Below are positions 54,316 to 64,000 of a stretch of 64,000 bases of DNA, piece after piece. The translations under genes and the position numbers were made by a program. Source of the stretch: Symsagittifera roscoffensis (Eukaryota > Xenacoelomorpha > Acoela > Convolutidae); assembly GCF_963678635.1 (NCBI RefSeq), contig NC_087069.1, forward strand, positions 40,228,831 through 40,292,830, given 5' to 3'. The notes beneath the pieces are model-generated. The model had not been told where the DNA came from, searched no databases, and worked only from the letters and a program-made list of their open reading frames with translations. Each line of letters opens with the position of its first letter. Position 1 is the first letter of the stretch.

Positions 54316-55721
54316 GGAGCTACGAGGTGGTGAGGAACTTGAGAAAATTGCGGTTTCAAGGAAACCATTCAGGGAACTATCATGCAACTCAAACGTCAGA
54401 ACGAATCTGGTGCCAGAAGATGATATGAAAATCGTGAAAAGGATGATATGCGTGAAGCTGAGTGATGACATCCACAACCCTGGTGAGATGAATGGACAGA
54501 TCATGGCGCTAAAGGAGCATGTCAAGGCGAGATACAGGCTGTCAGACCTAATAAGAGCCCAAAAGAATGACAAAATGACAAATAACCTCTCCAAATGGAT
54601 CCAGTCAGGGGTCAAGGAGAAGGGGGAACTCGAGGAAGACAGCTACAAGATCTTGAGCCAGTTCTACAAAGAAAAGAAAGACTTACTCTATCACACAGCT
54701 GATGGGGTGGTAGCATGCCAGAGGAAAGATGAGGAGAGGATATTACACAAACACAACCTCATCATACTACCACAATTGTATCAAACGGAGGTGCTTTTCA
54801 GATCGCACGACCAGATGGGGCACCAGGGGATAGACAAGGTGCAACAAAGGATACTTCACAGGTTTGATTGGCCAGGGATGAGAAAAGCTTGCGAGAGATG
54901 GGTGAATGCCTGCCTGGCATGCCTCCAGGTAAAGGACCCAAGGAAGATGAAGTTTCCCCTCAAGTCCGTCGAGAGCTCAGAGTTCAATGAAGTGGTGCAG
55001 ATAGACCATCAAAAAATCTGCATGACGGAGTCGGGATATAACCAGATATTGGTTATAATAGATCACTTCACAAAGCTGGCGGAAGCGGTTCCGTGCCAGA
55101 CAGCCTCGGCCGAGGAGACATGTGATCATCTGATAACGCATTGGATATCGCGGTATGGTTGTCCAATGACTTTCCAGTCGGACAACGGCAAAGCTTTTGT
55201 GGGGGACTTGCAAAAGAATTGATGAGGAGATCGCACATTGCTCAAGCACACTCGACAACCTACCATCCACAGACCAACGGGTTGGTAGAGAGACAGAACA
55301 GGACACTGGTCAACATGTTAAGGGTGTACTGCTCAAGATACATAACGGATTGGGATAAATACCTGCCACAGTTAGTAGGGGCCTACAACAGTACACAGCA
55401 CTCAACGACGGGCATCAGTCCCTTCATGATGCTGACGGGCAGGGAGAGAGCAATGCCTCTGACATTCTTTTACCCGGAATACGAAGGGAAAAGGACGTCG
55501 CCTCAGGCGTACGTGAAAGAAGCGATCAAAAGACAACAGGAGTTAAACGAGCTATGCAGGAGGAACACCGCGCAAGCGCAAATGAGGCAACGCAGAAAAT
55601 ATGACGAACAAATATTACAAGGAAAGCCATATGAAATGGGCCAATATGTGTGGGTCTTCCAAAATGTCATACCACCCAAGGGAACAAAGAAAAACTCAAG
55701 AAGTGGAGGGGACCATTCATG
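54316..55721 (+). pseudogene. pol: Element 3 integrase with two frameshifts
   Basis: From about 54410 the frame gives a zinc-binding region (HDQMGHQGI and CLACLQVK, about nt 54805-54930), first Asp in VVQIDHQ near 55000 and second Asp in QSDNGKAF near 55178. A 1-nt loss near 55209 moves the frame. It continues with HPQTNGLVERQNRT (Glu near 55287). A second frameshift lies near 55692, before KKWRGPFMI (GPF/Y-like module). Confidence 0.85.
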
Positions 55722-57116
55722 ATAACGGAAGTCCATCAACAAGGACGGTTCTATCGCTTGAGTACTGGACGAGCGGCACATTATGAAAATCTGAAGCCTC
55801 ACGTCCCGTCCCCGGAGGATTGGTGCATACCGAAGGACATGGAGGGTCTTGAGTACCTGGTGGTAGAGCCAGCGTGCGAAGTGAATGAAAAAGGCACCAG
55901 AGAGAAGAATGATGGTAATGAGAACTTGAGTTTGGACGACAATGAGAAGATAGAAGTGGAGTCTGAAGCAGGATCATTTGTAGAAGAAGACTGGAACGAC
56001 CCGGAGCAAGATGAGGTGCCGAAGTGGATGGAGCCAGATCGACCAATACCACCGGGAACCAGGACTGGCAATCGTAAACGGACCGGCATGAGGTACAACA
56101 GGTAGGGGGATGACTTCTTGATCGATAAGATACGGCCAGACAAATTGGGCGAGGAACTACTGAGTGCAGGCGAACTGGAAGCCGGAGAGGAATGGCAGGT
56201 CATTGACGATGGTGGACACTATCCGCAGGAAGACTACTCGACGCCAGAATTGGAGACGGATCTCGAACAGAGTGAGATAGAGAGGAGAGAGAACACGAAC
56301 TTGAGGATACTAGAGTGGATGCGCGATGTCAAAGACGAGAGCCGCGAAGGACAAAGCATTCAACAAGTCGACGTATCATCGGCAAATTATATGAAGACAG
56401 ATGACCCTCTTTTCGGATGGACGGCAACAGATAGGCCACTGGACATTCCTCCGGACAATTCAGACCCAACAACATCGACGGGGACGTCGATAAATATTTT
56501 TGTCCGGGGAGTGGGGGTAGGACTTACCCACACCGAAAATTTGATGATAAAGAAGCTCAAGGAAGTGAGAGAAACAAGCGAATTGGAACTGGAAGAAGAA
56601 GAGCCAGAGCCTACCATAGGCCGGAATTTCAAAACGAAATTTGAAATACCCAATGAGTACTCGGAGAACATCATGATAAAGGATAGCGACTTCATCCTGT
56701 CAAACAGGACTAGCGCGATCTGCATCACGGCGGACATGAGTTTCAAATCAAGATTGGAAGCTGACTTCAAAAGAGAGTACCAGAATGTAGAGTTTCTGTT
56801 CAGACAGAGACCAGGATTGGGAGGGATGGCAGCGCTTCCACCATCAGTAGCACAAGTCCCGGGCAAATATCTGTGCTTCCTAGTAACGAGGGTCAATGAC
56901 AGGAACACAATTGATCCCGAACACGTGATGTTGGCACTAACAAGACTACGAGACTTCATGATTGAAAGAGGAATAGTGGAAGTCTCAAGGCCGGTGTATG
57001 ACCCAAACAGGGGCAAACTGATCTCGAGGGAATTGTACGCTATCCTACATGTAGTCTTCTCGGAAACTGAGATAATGGTGTATCTGCACAAGAAATACTA
57101 CTTTAGCATCGCCTGA
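55690..57116 (+). pseudogene. Element 3 integrase tail and C-terminal macro-like domain
   Basis: WRGPFMITEVHQQGRFYRL (integrase C-terminal module) leads to an acidic linker, a TAG at 56103-56105 and, in the same frame, a further acidic stretch. The last ~150 residues (nt about 56670-57113) resemble a macro domain of the OARD1/TARG1 class in order: a SAICITADM strand, a FLFRQRPGLGGMAALPP segment, a GKYLCFLVTR strand, ALTRLRDFMIERGI, VYDPNRGKL and a final ILHVVFSETEIMVYL. The Gly-rich loops expected to hold ADP-ribose are changed here, so activity is doubtful. Confirm with a fold search. Confidence 0.7.
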
Positions 57117-57605
57117 GTTGGGTACACGGGGTCTCGAGTTAGGTACTGGGGTGCGGCACAGGTAAAGGGATCTTAAGACGTGATTGGCATGACAATTGAA
57201 TTTTAAAAAGAATTAACGGTGCTAAAACATAAAATGAATCTGCATGCTTTCAAGGAAATTCCAATTGAATTGTTTTAAGTAGAATGAAAATGATAAGATT
57301 TTAACCATACTGGTAAAAGGGGGGTCTCTAGGTTGGGAACATGACATATTAAGTCTTAATATGGTTTCTGTTTTCAGATCAAGTTTGAAAAACAAAGTTG
57401 AAAATCCAACTATACTCAAGCGAGAGACAGAAAAAGAAATCTTGATTGAACTCGCCATAAACGACACCTGCAGCAAGTATTTGCAAGGGAACATTTCTAG
57501 AGAATTCTTGAGTTGGGTAATTCTTGAGCCGGTAAGGTAATTCTTGAGCTGGTAAGGTAATTCTTGAGCTGGTTAATACTCGAATACATCCCGAAGTCAC
57601 AGAGA
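57117..57605 (+). other. Intergenic region of element 3 between the pol end and the second long frame
   Basis: Nothing coding is seen. A 20-bp tandem repeat lies at its end. Confidence 0.5.
57517..57576 (+). repeat. Tandem repeat, 20-bp unit GGTAATTCTTGAGCYGGTAA
   Basis: Three near-identical units, each with one CTTGAG (57523, 57543, 57563), and an incomplete fourth at 57507. They lie 30 nt before the first ATG of the next frame. Confidence 0.9.
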
Positions 57606-59018
57606 ATGGCAGACAGGTTCTGGAAATCCATGCCCGCAGCCCTAGAGAAGCCTACTCTCGATGAACTATACAGACGCCTGAGGGACCTGGATTATACCCG
57701 AATAGACGAGAGAATGGCGGTAATGCTGAATGCCATCCTCCAATTGGAAGAACAGGGTGAGTGCAGGGAGTCTGCGACGGAGGCTGTCTTGATGATCGGC
57801 TACACCACCGAGGGCATATCAAATCAGGAACAGACCAGATGGTTGTCTTGGAATGTGGATGGAGGAGTAAGGGGTTTTGATTTGGCAAGAAATCCTGGCC
57901 TGAGTAACAACACCGAATATGGCGCAGGAGAATTCCCACTACCAACTAGGCCATCAGCAAGATCCACAGGCCAGAGCTCGAGTAAGGTGCTATCGATGAC
58001 GCGAGCACAACAGACGACTGAGGCATATCCGGATCTTGGTGTTCTAAAGAAAGAGCTCGAGAAGACGCAGAAGGAAAGGAACAAGGCGAACCTCGATCGG
58101 GATCAGGCAAAGCTGGATCGGGAGAAGGTTCAGCTGGAGAGGGACCAGGCGGTCAACGAACGAGATCAGACTCTGAGGTTGCTTGAGATGCTAAAAGCTG
58201 AACATCAGCAGGAACTAAGGGTGCGGGAGAATGCCGCGAATCGTGATCAACTGAAGTCGGAGTTGGAGAGAATAGAACAACGACAACGCGAGCTTGATGC
58301 ACAGAAGGGAGCCAGGCCAAAGGAGCGAGTGGTTACCAGCTCGAGGCCAGAGTCACGCATGGAGGTGGATGAAGCCCCCAGGGCAAGAGGACGGTTCAAT
58401 CTTGACCGCGAGGCCCGAGAACACATGAGTGAAGGGTTGGAAGTCTGGATACCGAATGAAGTAACGTCCTCCTTGCGTAGCTTAGAGACGCAACCCATAC
58501 GCCCACTGATGGATGTAGTGCTGCCGGGATATACCCCAACCTCGACCTCGAGTGACAGTCAGGTGAGCGGCGGCTCATCGCGTCTGAAAGAGCTGGGCGA
58601 GAAATTGCGGCAGAAAAGTCGTGAAAGTTCGGCAAGACCGGAGCTTCCCCCAACTTGGAGGGAACAGCCGGTCAGGAGCGTCGTGATCTCGAGTTATAAG
58701 AAAAACACAGAGAAAAAGTACCACAGGCACAATCGGCTGGATTGGAATGCGGAACAGAAAGCCAGGAGGGACTGCTTTCATGATGCAGCCTGGGTGGAAT
58801 ATCTTGCGCCACCCCGTGTGCCAGAAGGCGCGGTCCACCTAATCATAGGGGACAGCCTGGTGCGGGTGTTGACCCGGATCCAGTCGCACTGGCAGACAGG
58901 AATCTTGAGTTTCGCTGGAGCTGCCACACCACAGATGTTGGCAACGCTTGAGATGCTAGGGATGACTAAAGTGTACACGGTGACCCTGATGATCGGGACG
59001 AATGATGTGTTAAGGTGA
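57606..59018 (+). pseudogene. Element 3 second long frame, part 1: coiled coil and SGNH-hydrolase-like domain
   Basis: The first ATG is 57606; the frame is open a little upstream. A small N-terminal region, a coiled coil (about nt 58040-58310, KERNKANLDRDQAKLDREK), an acidic/Ser-rich linker and an SGNH-type domain with GDSL-like GDSLVR (Asp 416 at nt 58851) and GTND (nt 58995-59006) follow. TGA 59016-59018 interrupts the domain. SGNH hydrolases usually act on esters or carbohydrate acyl groups; substrate and reason for being in a retroelement are unknown. Confidence 0.7.
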
Positions 59019-59977
59019 GAAGCGAGGAAAATAACAAGGCTGCACGACAAGATGAGCTGCCTTCTTGAGGAGCTGAGGATCCAGATGGACCCCATCCTGT
59101 TGACAGTATGTACTGTCCCTTATAATATGAAGTTCGATCAGCACGCCTTGGAGTTGAACGAGAAGGTGCGGAGCCTAAACAGGGTGATCCGAGAAATCCA
59201 CCGGAAGAGTGTGCTCCCTGTCGGACTGTTGGACGTGGCGGAGCGCATGGAGCAAGCGGGATTCCCTGAAGACACCTCCAGTTATGGAATCCACTTCGAT
59301 AGACCGAGGGGAGCAGAGTGGCTGGATGACGTCTTTCAAGAACACATAAATACGCTAGAGGCGGATCTGCTAGAGACGGCCCAATTCACATTAGGGCCAC
59401 CTCCGAACCCACCATTCCTTGCCTCGAGGGCCTTGTCTGGTCGCTTAGGACCGAGGGTCGACACTAGAGACAGCTCGAGGAGCGACCAAGCCAGATTGCC
59501 GAGTGCCACGCCAATGGAGTCTGAGGAGGTGAAGTCATCAACGCCTCCAGGCTCGGCAATATCCTCAGTGGTAGTGGCAGAAAGCAAGCGGGAAAAGAGT
59601 CCTATGGAGACCGCTCGCTTGAGATATTCAGAGAAGGTGAAAGGACTGGACCTAGAGGGTTTGGAATGCAGGCGAGAATTGGCGGAGACTCTGGGTATGG
59701 AACGAGTGTCGCACGAAGACTTAAACAGACATCATTGCGTGGACTGGTTGAAAGCTCATGAGGCGCACTTCTCGAGAACAAAACTGATGGAGACCGCGGA
59801 CCTGACTGGAATTCCCACGAAAGCGATCATGGGACCCATCAACTACAGACCTCTCAAGCTGCTGGGGAGTCCTGGACTCATAGCAGAACCCCTCAAACAC
59901 CGAACGAGCATCGCCAGGATCAGGTTGGCGACCCCGGCACAGTTGAGGGTGGTGGACAAGCTGCTGAATCCGGGGGG
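59019..59977 (+). pseudogene. Element 3 second long frame, part 2: rest of the SGNH-like domain and linker
   Basis: Same frame after the TGA: LLEELRIQMDPILLTVCTVPYN, a helical stretch and SSYGIHFDRPRG, where His (nt 59292) matches the last SGNH block. A Ser/Pro-rich linker follows, then a region ending in GNGIAR at a run of seven G (59972-59978), where a 1-nt slip appears to change the frame. Confidence 0.65.
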
Positions 59978-59978
59978 G

Positions 59979-62900
59979 AATGGAATTGCCAGATGCCGCT
60001 TACGAAGGCTCGAAATTGGCGGAAGATCCCAGGTACGGGAAGCCCTGTGGGAGCACCCAGCTGGCCAAAACCTTGGCAGTTAACGATAGAGCAGATCCAG
60101 CTGCTGCGAGGGTAGTCATTGTGGCGGGATCAGACTTCGAAGGAACGTCTCCTAAGTTGTTCTGGCCGGAGACTCTGATATACTCTTTGCCAGGAGCCGA
60201 ACTAAACCAGATGTTAACTCTAGTGGTGGCAATAAAGTCGGAGATGCCCTGTGAGCCTGAGCTGCTATTGTTTGCAGGAATGAATGATCATCTGCACGCG
60301 ACGGGACTTCTTGAGCAGCTGAAGGGCAATGAACCGACATCGAGGAAGATATGGGAAGCCATTCAGACGTTGTTCGCAGCGATGAATGAAGTGCAAGAGA
60401 ATGTTGTCTCGAGATTTGGATCCAAGACGAAGGTGGTGTTCACCACATCCCCTGGATACGCGAATATGCCACCCGCCCTACAATTCGTGTACGCGGTCTT
60501 GATCCTAATAGCAGAGGGGAACGAATGGCGGATTCTAATGGCAGCCCCCAATCGGGAATTGGAGCCATCGAACCTGAGGCTCCGCAAGTCAGAATTGGCA
60601 GCGGCATGGGCGGACATATCTCATGCACTGAGGGGCTTTTACGGATTAGCCGACATCCTGATCGTATTGGACGAGGTGCTCTTGCTAGAGATATCGAACT
60701 TTGCCAGGCAACTCAAGTTCAGCCCAGTCATCGGGGACGATCACCCGGCGATAAACCAATTGACGGCCAGCTTGTGGTTTCGGAGCATGGAGGTGAAGAT
60801 CACAGGTTCCACCGGCAAGTCTAGAGGTCCGAGCAACGAGAGAAAAAATATGGCCGACACGGAGAAACAATTAGAATCGATGAAATATCGCCTGACGCAA
60901 GAGAATGGCTGGTGGCCGTTTTTGACACCAAGGCTGGAGAACGCCACGAATAAGACGAGGGAGGAAGCACCACCCCTCGTGAAACAAGTCTGGAGTTTTC
61001 TGGAGAAACAACTGGAGCTGGCCGAAGGAAAAGAGATGACGGTGGCTAGATTTGTCTCGGCCGCCAATGAAGTGACGATTGGAGGGTTGTGGAGAGAGCA
61101 CGCCGAGGGTGAGCTGAGGACTAGAAGGGATCATGAGATTCTTAAGTTCTTGAGTCCTTGCTGGGGGAAAGAATTCATGGCAGGAATGTTCGGCACCACA
61201 TCGACTATCTTTGGAGCCTTCGTGCAGGAGATACTGGGCATGCCCATCAGCCTGCTCTTGGCTTTATATCTGGTCTACCCAAGATATTTGTTCAACATGG
61301 GCCCAGCGTACATGTTTAGTCGAGGAGTAGAGACACTTCGGGTTGATGGGTATCTGGCACTAGTACTCTTGACCCATGGGGAATTGGTGTCGTTTCATCG
61401 ATTGATGGAATATGGGGAGCCCCTGTCAATGGGGAAAGTCCACTCGAGCATCGAAACCTACTCCTACAAGTGTGCCGCGGGGTTGAAGACGTTGTTAGTG
61501 CAATACCTCATGATGCAGAATCGGCACATGACGGGCGAAGAGAAGAACCCAAAATCGAGAGAAGAATGGAAGAAGATGAATGGAGGGATGCCTCTGTTGA
61601 CGGACCTGTGCCTGGCAATGAGGTCGGACCCGATGGGGATAATCCGGGGTCTAGAGGAGGTGGTAACCTGCATTTACGGTCCAGCAGTAACGTACGCATT
61701 CCCAGATCCCCTGGTAACAACGTATCGTTACTCTGTGACGCACTTGAGTCTTGTCAGCGTACTGGATGGGACGGCGCTCAATTGGTGTCAGCAGGAGCTG
61801 CTCAGGGCACAAATGAGCAATACGGTACTCTTTGGAAAAGTGAAAGATGCCGAGTTGATAGTGTGCAACTTCAGGGGACAGATGCAATGTAGAATGGGAG
61901 GCAAACGCGAGGGCCCCATCGAGACATATCCCAAGTTCTGGAACTTGAACCCACTGACAGCAGACGGACGAGAGATCTTGAGGATTCCTGCTTGGAAAGA
62001 AAGCTTTGCACTGGTTAAGAGGGAGCTGGAGGCCATAATGGAGAAAGAAATCCTGCCAGCCACCATACCTGAGTTCCCTATAGTTAGAAGGATGACCTTG
62101 GGAATGAACAGCCCCTTGGTGGTTCCATCCATAATGGCGAAGATGACAACGGAGGAAATGCAGAAGTACTTCACTGATGGCTGGGACCCCCTGTTCGTCG
62201 GCTATACGGCGGCGGTTTACTTCCACACTAGCGAGGCGAAAATAAATTCGTGGACGACGCAAGCAAAAAAGATGAGAGGCTCGCTGCCCCCCGGATATGA
62301 GGTGCGAAAGGTCTTGAGAGCTCTTGAGCAGGAGGGACTTGAGAATATGCTACCAATATGGGATGATGGCAGGATGATCATGATGGAGGGGCATGTTGCG
62401 TTGGTGGACGACATGAAATTCGCAACAAGAAAATATAGGGCACCCTATGGCTTAGAACAGGTGGAAATGAGACAGGAGGGAAAAGAACTGGATGCTGCAG
62501 GTCAACTGTACGTGGCCCTGACGGAGTATAAGAGATTGGATCCGGCGACACCATCACCACTGTCAGTGGATACACCTGGAGACAAGAGGAGTGGACCCGT
62601 GGAGGACCGGTTCAAAAGCATTCTCGAGAGAAGAAGGAATGAGTCAGAAGAAGAGAGTATGGAAGAAACTCTCAGCGAAGCCGGTGAGGACATGGAGGTG
62701 GGGAATACGCCTGAACTGAGACCATCAGGGGAGGAGCTCACCACTCAAGAGCTGTTGAAAGACTTGAGCGAGGAGAATTGGGCAGATACTGCCACTCCAC
62801 CTCTGACCCCGTCTCCTCGGAAGAATCTGGAATTGCCATTGGCGAGCGAGACTTCCAATATGGGGATGATACTCTTGAGCTCGGAGGAAAGGGAAAAGAA

Positions 62901-63219
62901 TACTTTCGAAGGAAATAGGGACATGTTCTTGGGGTCTCTGAAGGACAATGCTTGGCAGGAGTTCTTGAAGGAATTCAATCAAGAAGTGGGCAGCGAGACG
63001 ACGCTGGACGAATTCAAGGAGGAACTGTGGGACACAATTGTGAAATTTGGAGAACCGCTTCTGATAGGAACGGGCCTGGATGAGAAGGCGAGAAAAGAGC
63101 TGCTGAACAAGCTGATAGAGCTGAGGAATTCACGATCGAAGACAAAAGAGCTGCTGAACAAGCTGATAGAGCTGAGGAATTCACGAGAGAAGAAAAATGT
63201 GAAGACAGCTCTACTCTGA
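59979..63219 (+). pseudogene. Element 3 second long frame, part 3: second SGNH-like region and large unknown protein (about 1,079 codons)
   Basis: Nothing stops this frame from 59980 to TGA 63217-63219. Near its start VVIVAGSDFEGTSP (60130 region) and LLLFAGMNDHL (GMND, nt 60277-60288) recall SGNH blocks I and III with changed residues. No later SGNH His is clear. The remaining ~900 residues have many Trp and long helical stretches and no family I know. The C-terminal ~150 residues are acidic and then hold two copies of a KELLNKLIELRNSR segment. A frameshift near 63190 takes the protein into the next frame. Confidence 0.6.
63093..63194 (+). repeat. 51-bp tandem duplication in coding sequence
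   Basis: AAAAGAGCTGCTGAACAAGC occurs at 63093 and 63144. The 51-bp offset keeps the frame, so the duplication adds 17 residues. Confidence 0.9.
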
Positions 63220-64000
63220 AACAAAAAACTGTAGATAAAATAGTTGATGATACAAAAGGGGATAAGGTTGGGAATAGTAATATGATTAAAAGTACTAATA
63301 TCCTTAAGGCTCGAGCAGGGGGGAGGCAAGAGTTGCAAGGGTTGGATGTAGACAGAGAGGTCGAATCAGTGATGATAACCACAACACCCTCAAGCAGAGA
63401 TGTGAAAACTCGCAAGAGGAAGAGAGAAGTGGAAGGATTGGGTAGTCCTTCAGTGGATGCTGTCTCGGAAGGAAACTTGAGAGAGACGGCGCCCATGGTT
63501 TTGGCTCGATGCAAGACGGCGGCATACAAGAGCAACACGGAGCTCAGAAGACCACTCGAAGTAGAGAGAGAAATAGAGGCTTCCACCAGTTCGACATCGG
63601 AGGAAGACTTCAAGCCCCAGAAGGTAAACGTGAAGAGAGGTTCAACGAACGGGCAGACATGGGAAGTGGATGTCGGCAAGGAATGGGTCTCGAAGGCACA
63701 CCAGGCCATGGGGAAGCAAGTGACGAGTGATCCACTGGAGAGGAACAAAACGAGGAACACCTCCCGGACATGGTGGGTGGCCCTCGAGACATTGAAGGAA
63801 ATGGAAGACTGCTTGAAGAAGTGGGACAGTGGAGTGGCTCGCAAACGACGCAATTGGGCCACCCAGCAAAAGGCTGAGGTTAACAAGATAGAATTGGCGA
63901 ATCAGCTGAAGAGGTCCTGGCAGAATTTGTTGAAAGATCATTTCGAAGAGGCAATGAGGACATCCTCATCAGCACCGCCATTGATGGCGAATCCCTTCGT
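63195..64000 (+). pseudogene. Element 3 second long frame, part 4 (continues beyond the window)
   Basis: An open frame (frame 0, from about 63200 to the edge) continues the acidic tail with TRKRKREVEG, a Ser/Glu-rich stretch and then Trp-rich, positively charged helices (WWVALETLKEMEDCLKKWDSGV). No domain is recognised. Confidence 0.55.

Larger units (their letters stand above)
45057..64000 (+). mobile_element. Element 3: giant Gypsy element with macro-like and SGNH-like domains (3' end outside window)
   Basis: It starts where element 2 is interrupted. It is clearly more GC-rich than its surroundings. A long repeat-bearing leader is followed by a broken Gag-Pol with PR, RT, RNase H and IN, then a second long frame of unknown domains. 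Its length here is already about 18.9 kb. The composition contrast may reflect recent arrival or horizontal transfer, but the sequence alone cannot show this. The LTR limits are not identified. Confidence 0.8.

Noticed and set aside
1..64000. CRISPR arrays, bacterial operons, rRNA genes
   Set aside because: None found. Repeat arrays here are minisatellites or duplicated transposon units without spacers.

Overview
The window is eukaryotic, most likely from an AT-rich, repeat-rich invertebrate. Four things support this. It holds one animal-type Na+/Ca2+ exchanger gene of the NCLX (CCX/SLC8B1) class. It holds Ty3/Gypsy and BEL/Pao retroelements, a LINE remnant and non-autonomous DNA transposons. 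It has no operons or ribosome binding sites. It has a 200-base N assembly gap at 17365-17564. I could not assign a species from the sequence alone.

Layout. (1) 1-17016: element 1, a large and almost undamaged retrovirus-like Ty3/Gypsy element whose 5' end lies outside the window. Reading frames in order are: a small partial ORF, a 474-aa ORF of unknown function, Gag-Pol, two tiny hydrophobic ORFs, an ORF of about 378 codons with no ATG, an 872-aa class I membrane glycoprotein resembling chuvirus (Jingchuvirales) glycoproteins, a 599-aa ORF of unknown function, and a 3' LTR. Most neighbours overlap by 4-26 nt, and two junctions are ATGA. (2) 17565-25560: a tandem array of a second, heavily decayed Gypsy. 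(3) 25561-31900: mostly non-coding, with a MITE-like DNA element and the single-exon NCLX gene (28354-30042). (4) about 32200-36720, minus strand: a BEL/Pao element with a large internal deletion. (5) 36721-40377: a possible coiled-coil pseudogene and a decayed LINE. (6) 40378-45056: element 2, an older relative of element 1 with its 5' LTR and leader, so it shows the part of element 1 that is off-window. (7) 45057-64000: element 3, more GC-rich, which interrupts element 2 in its gag. It is a giant Gypsy with a leader of about 3.3 kb carrying tandem repeats, and a Gag-Pol whose C-terminus looks like a macro domain (TARG1/OARD1 class). A second very long frame follows, with an SGNH-hydrolase-like domain, a second possibly inactivated SGNH-like domain, and long unrecognised sequence running off the right edge.

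How the parts work together. In element 1, Gag-Pol supplies capsid, protease, reverse transcriptase, RNase H and integrase. The glycoprotein, with a signal peptide, a membrane anchor and a PTAP late-domain motif, would supply entry and budding. The ATG-less ORF upstream of it carries an LYPTL (ALIX-type) late-domain motif, so the downstream block looks like an envelope and budding module. In element 3 the extra domains (macro, SGNH) suggest enzymatic accessory functions not usual for Gypsy elements. This copy is broken by at least three in-frame stops and several 1-nt frameshifts.

Function calls rest on motif reading by eye. No alignment or database search was run.
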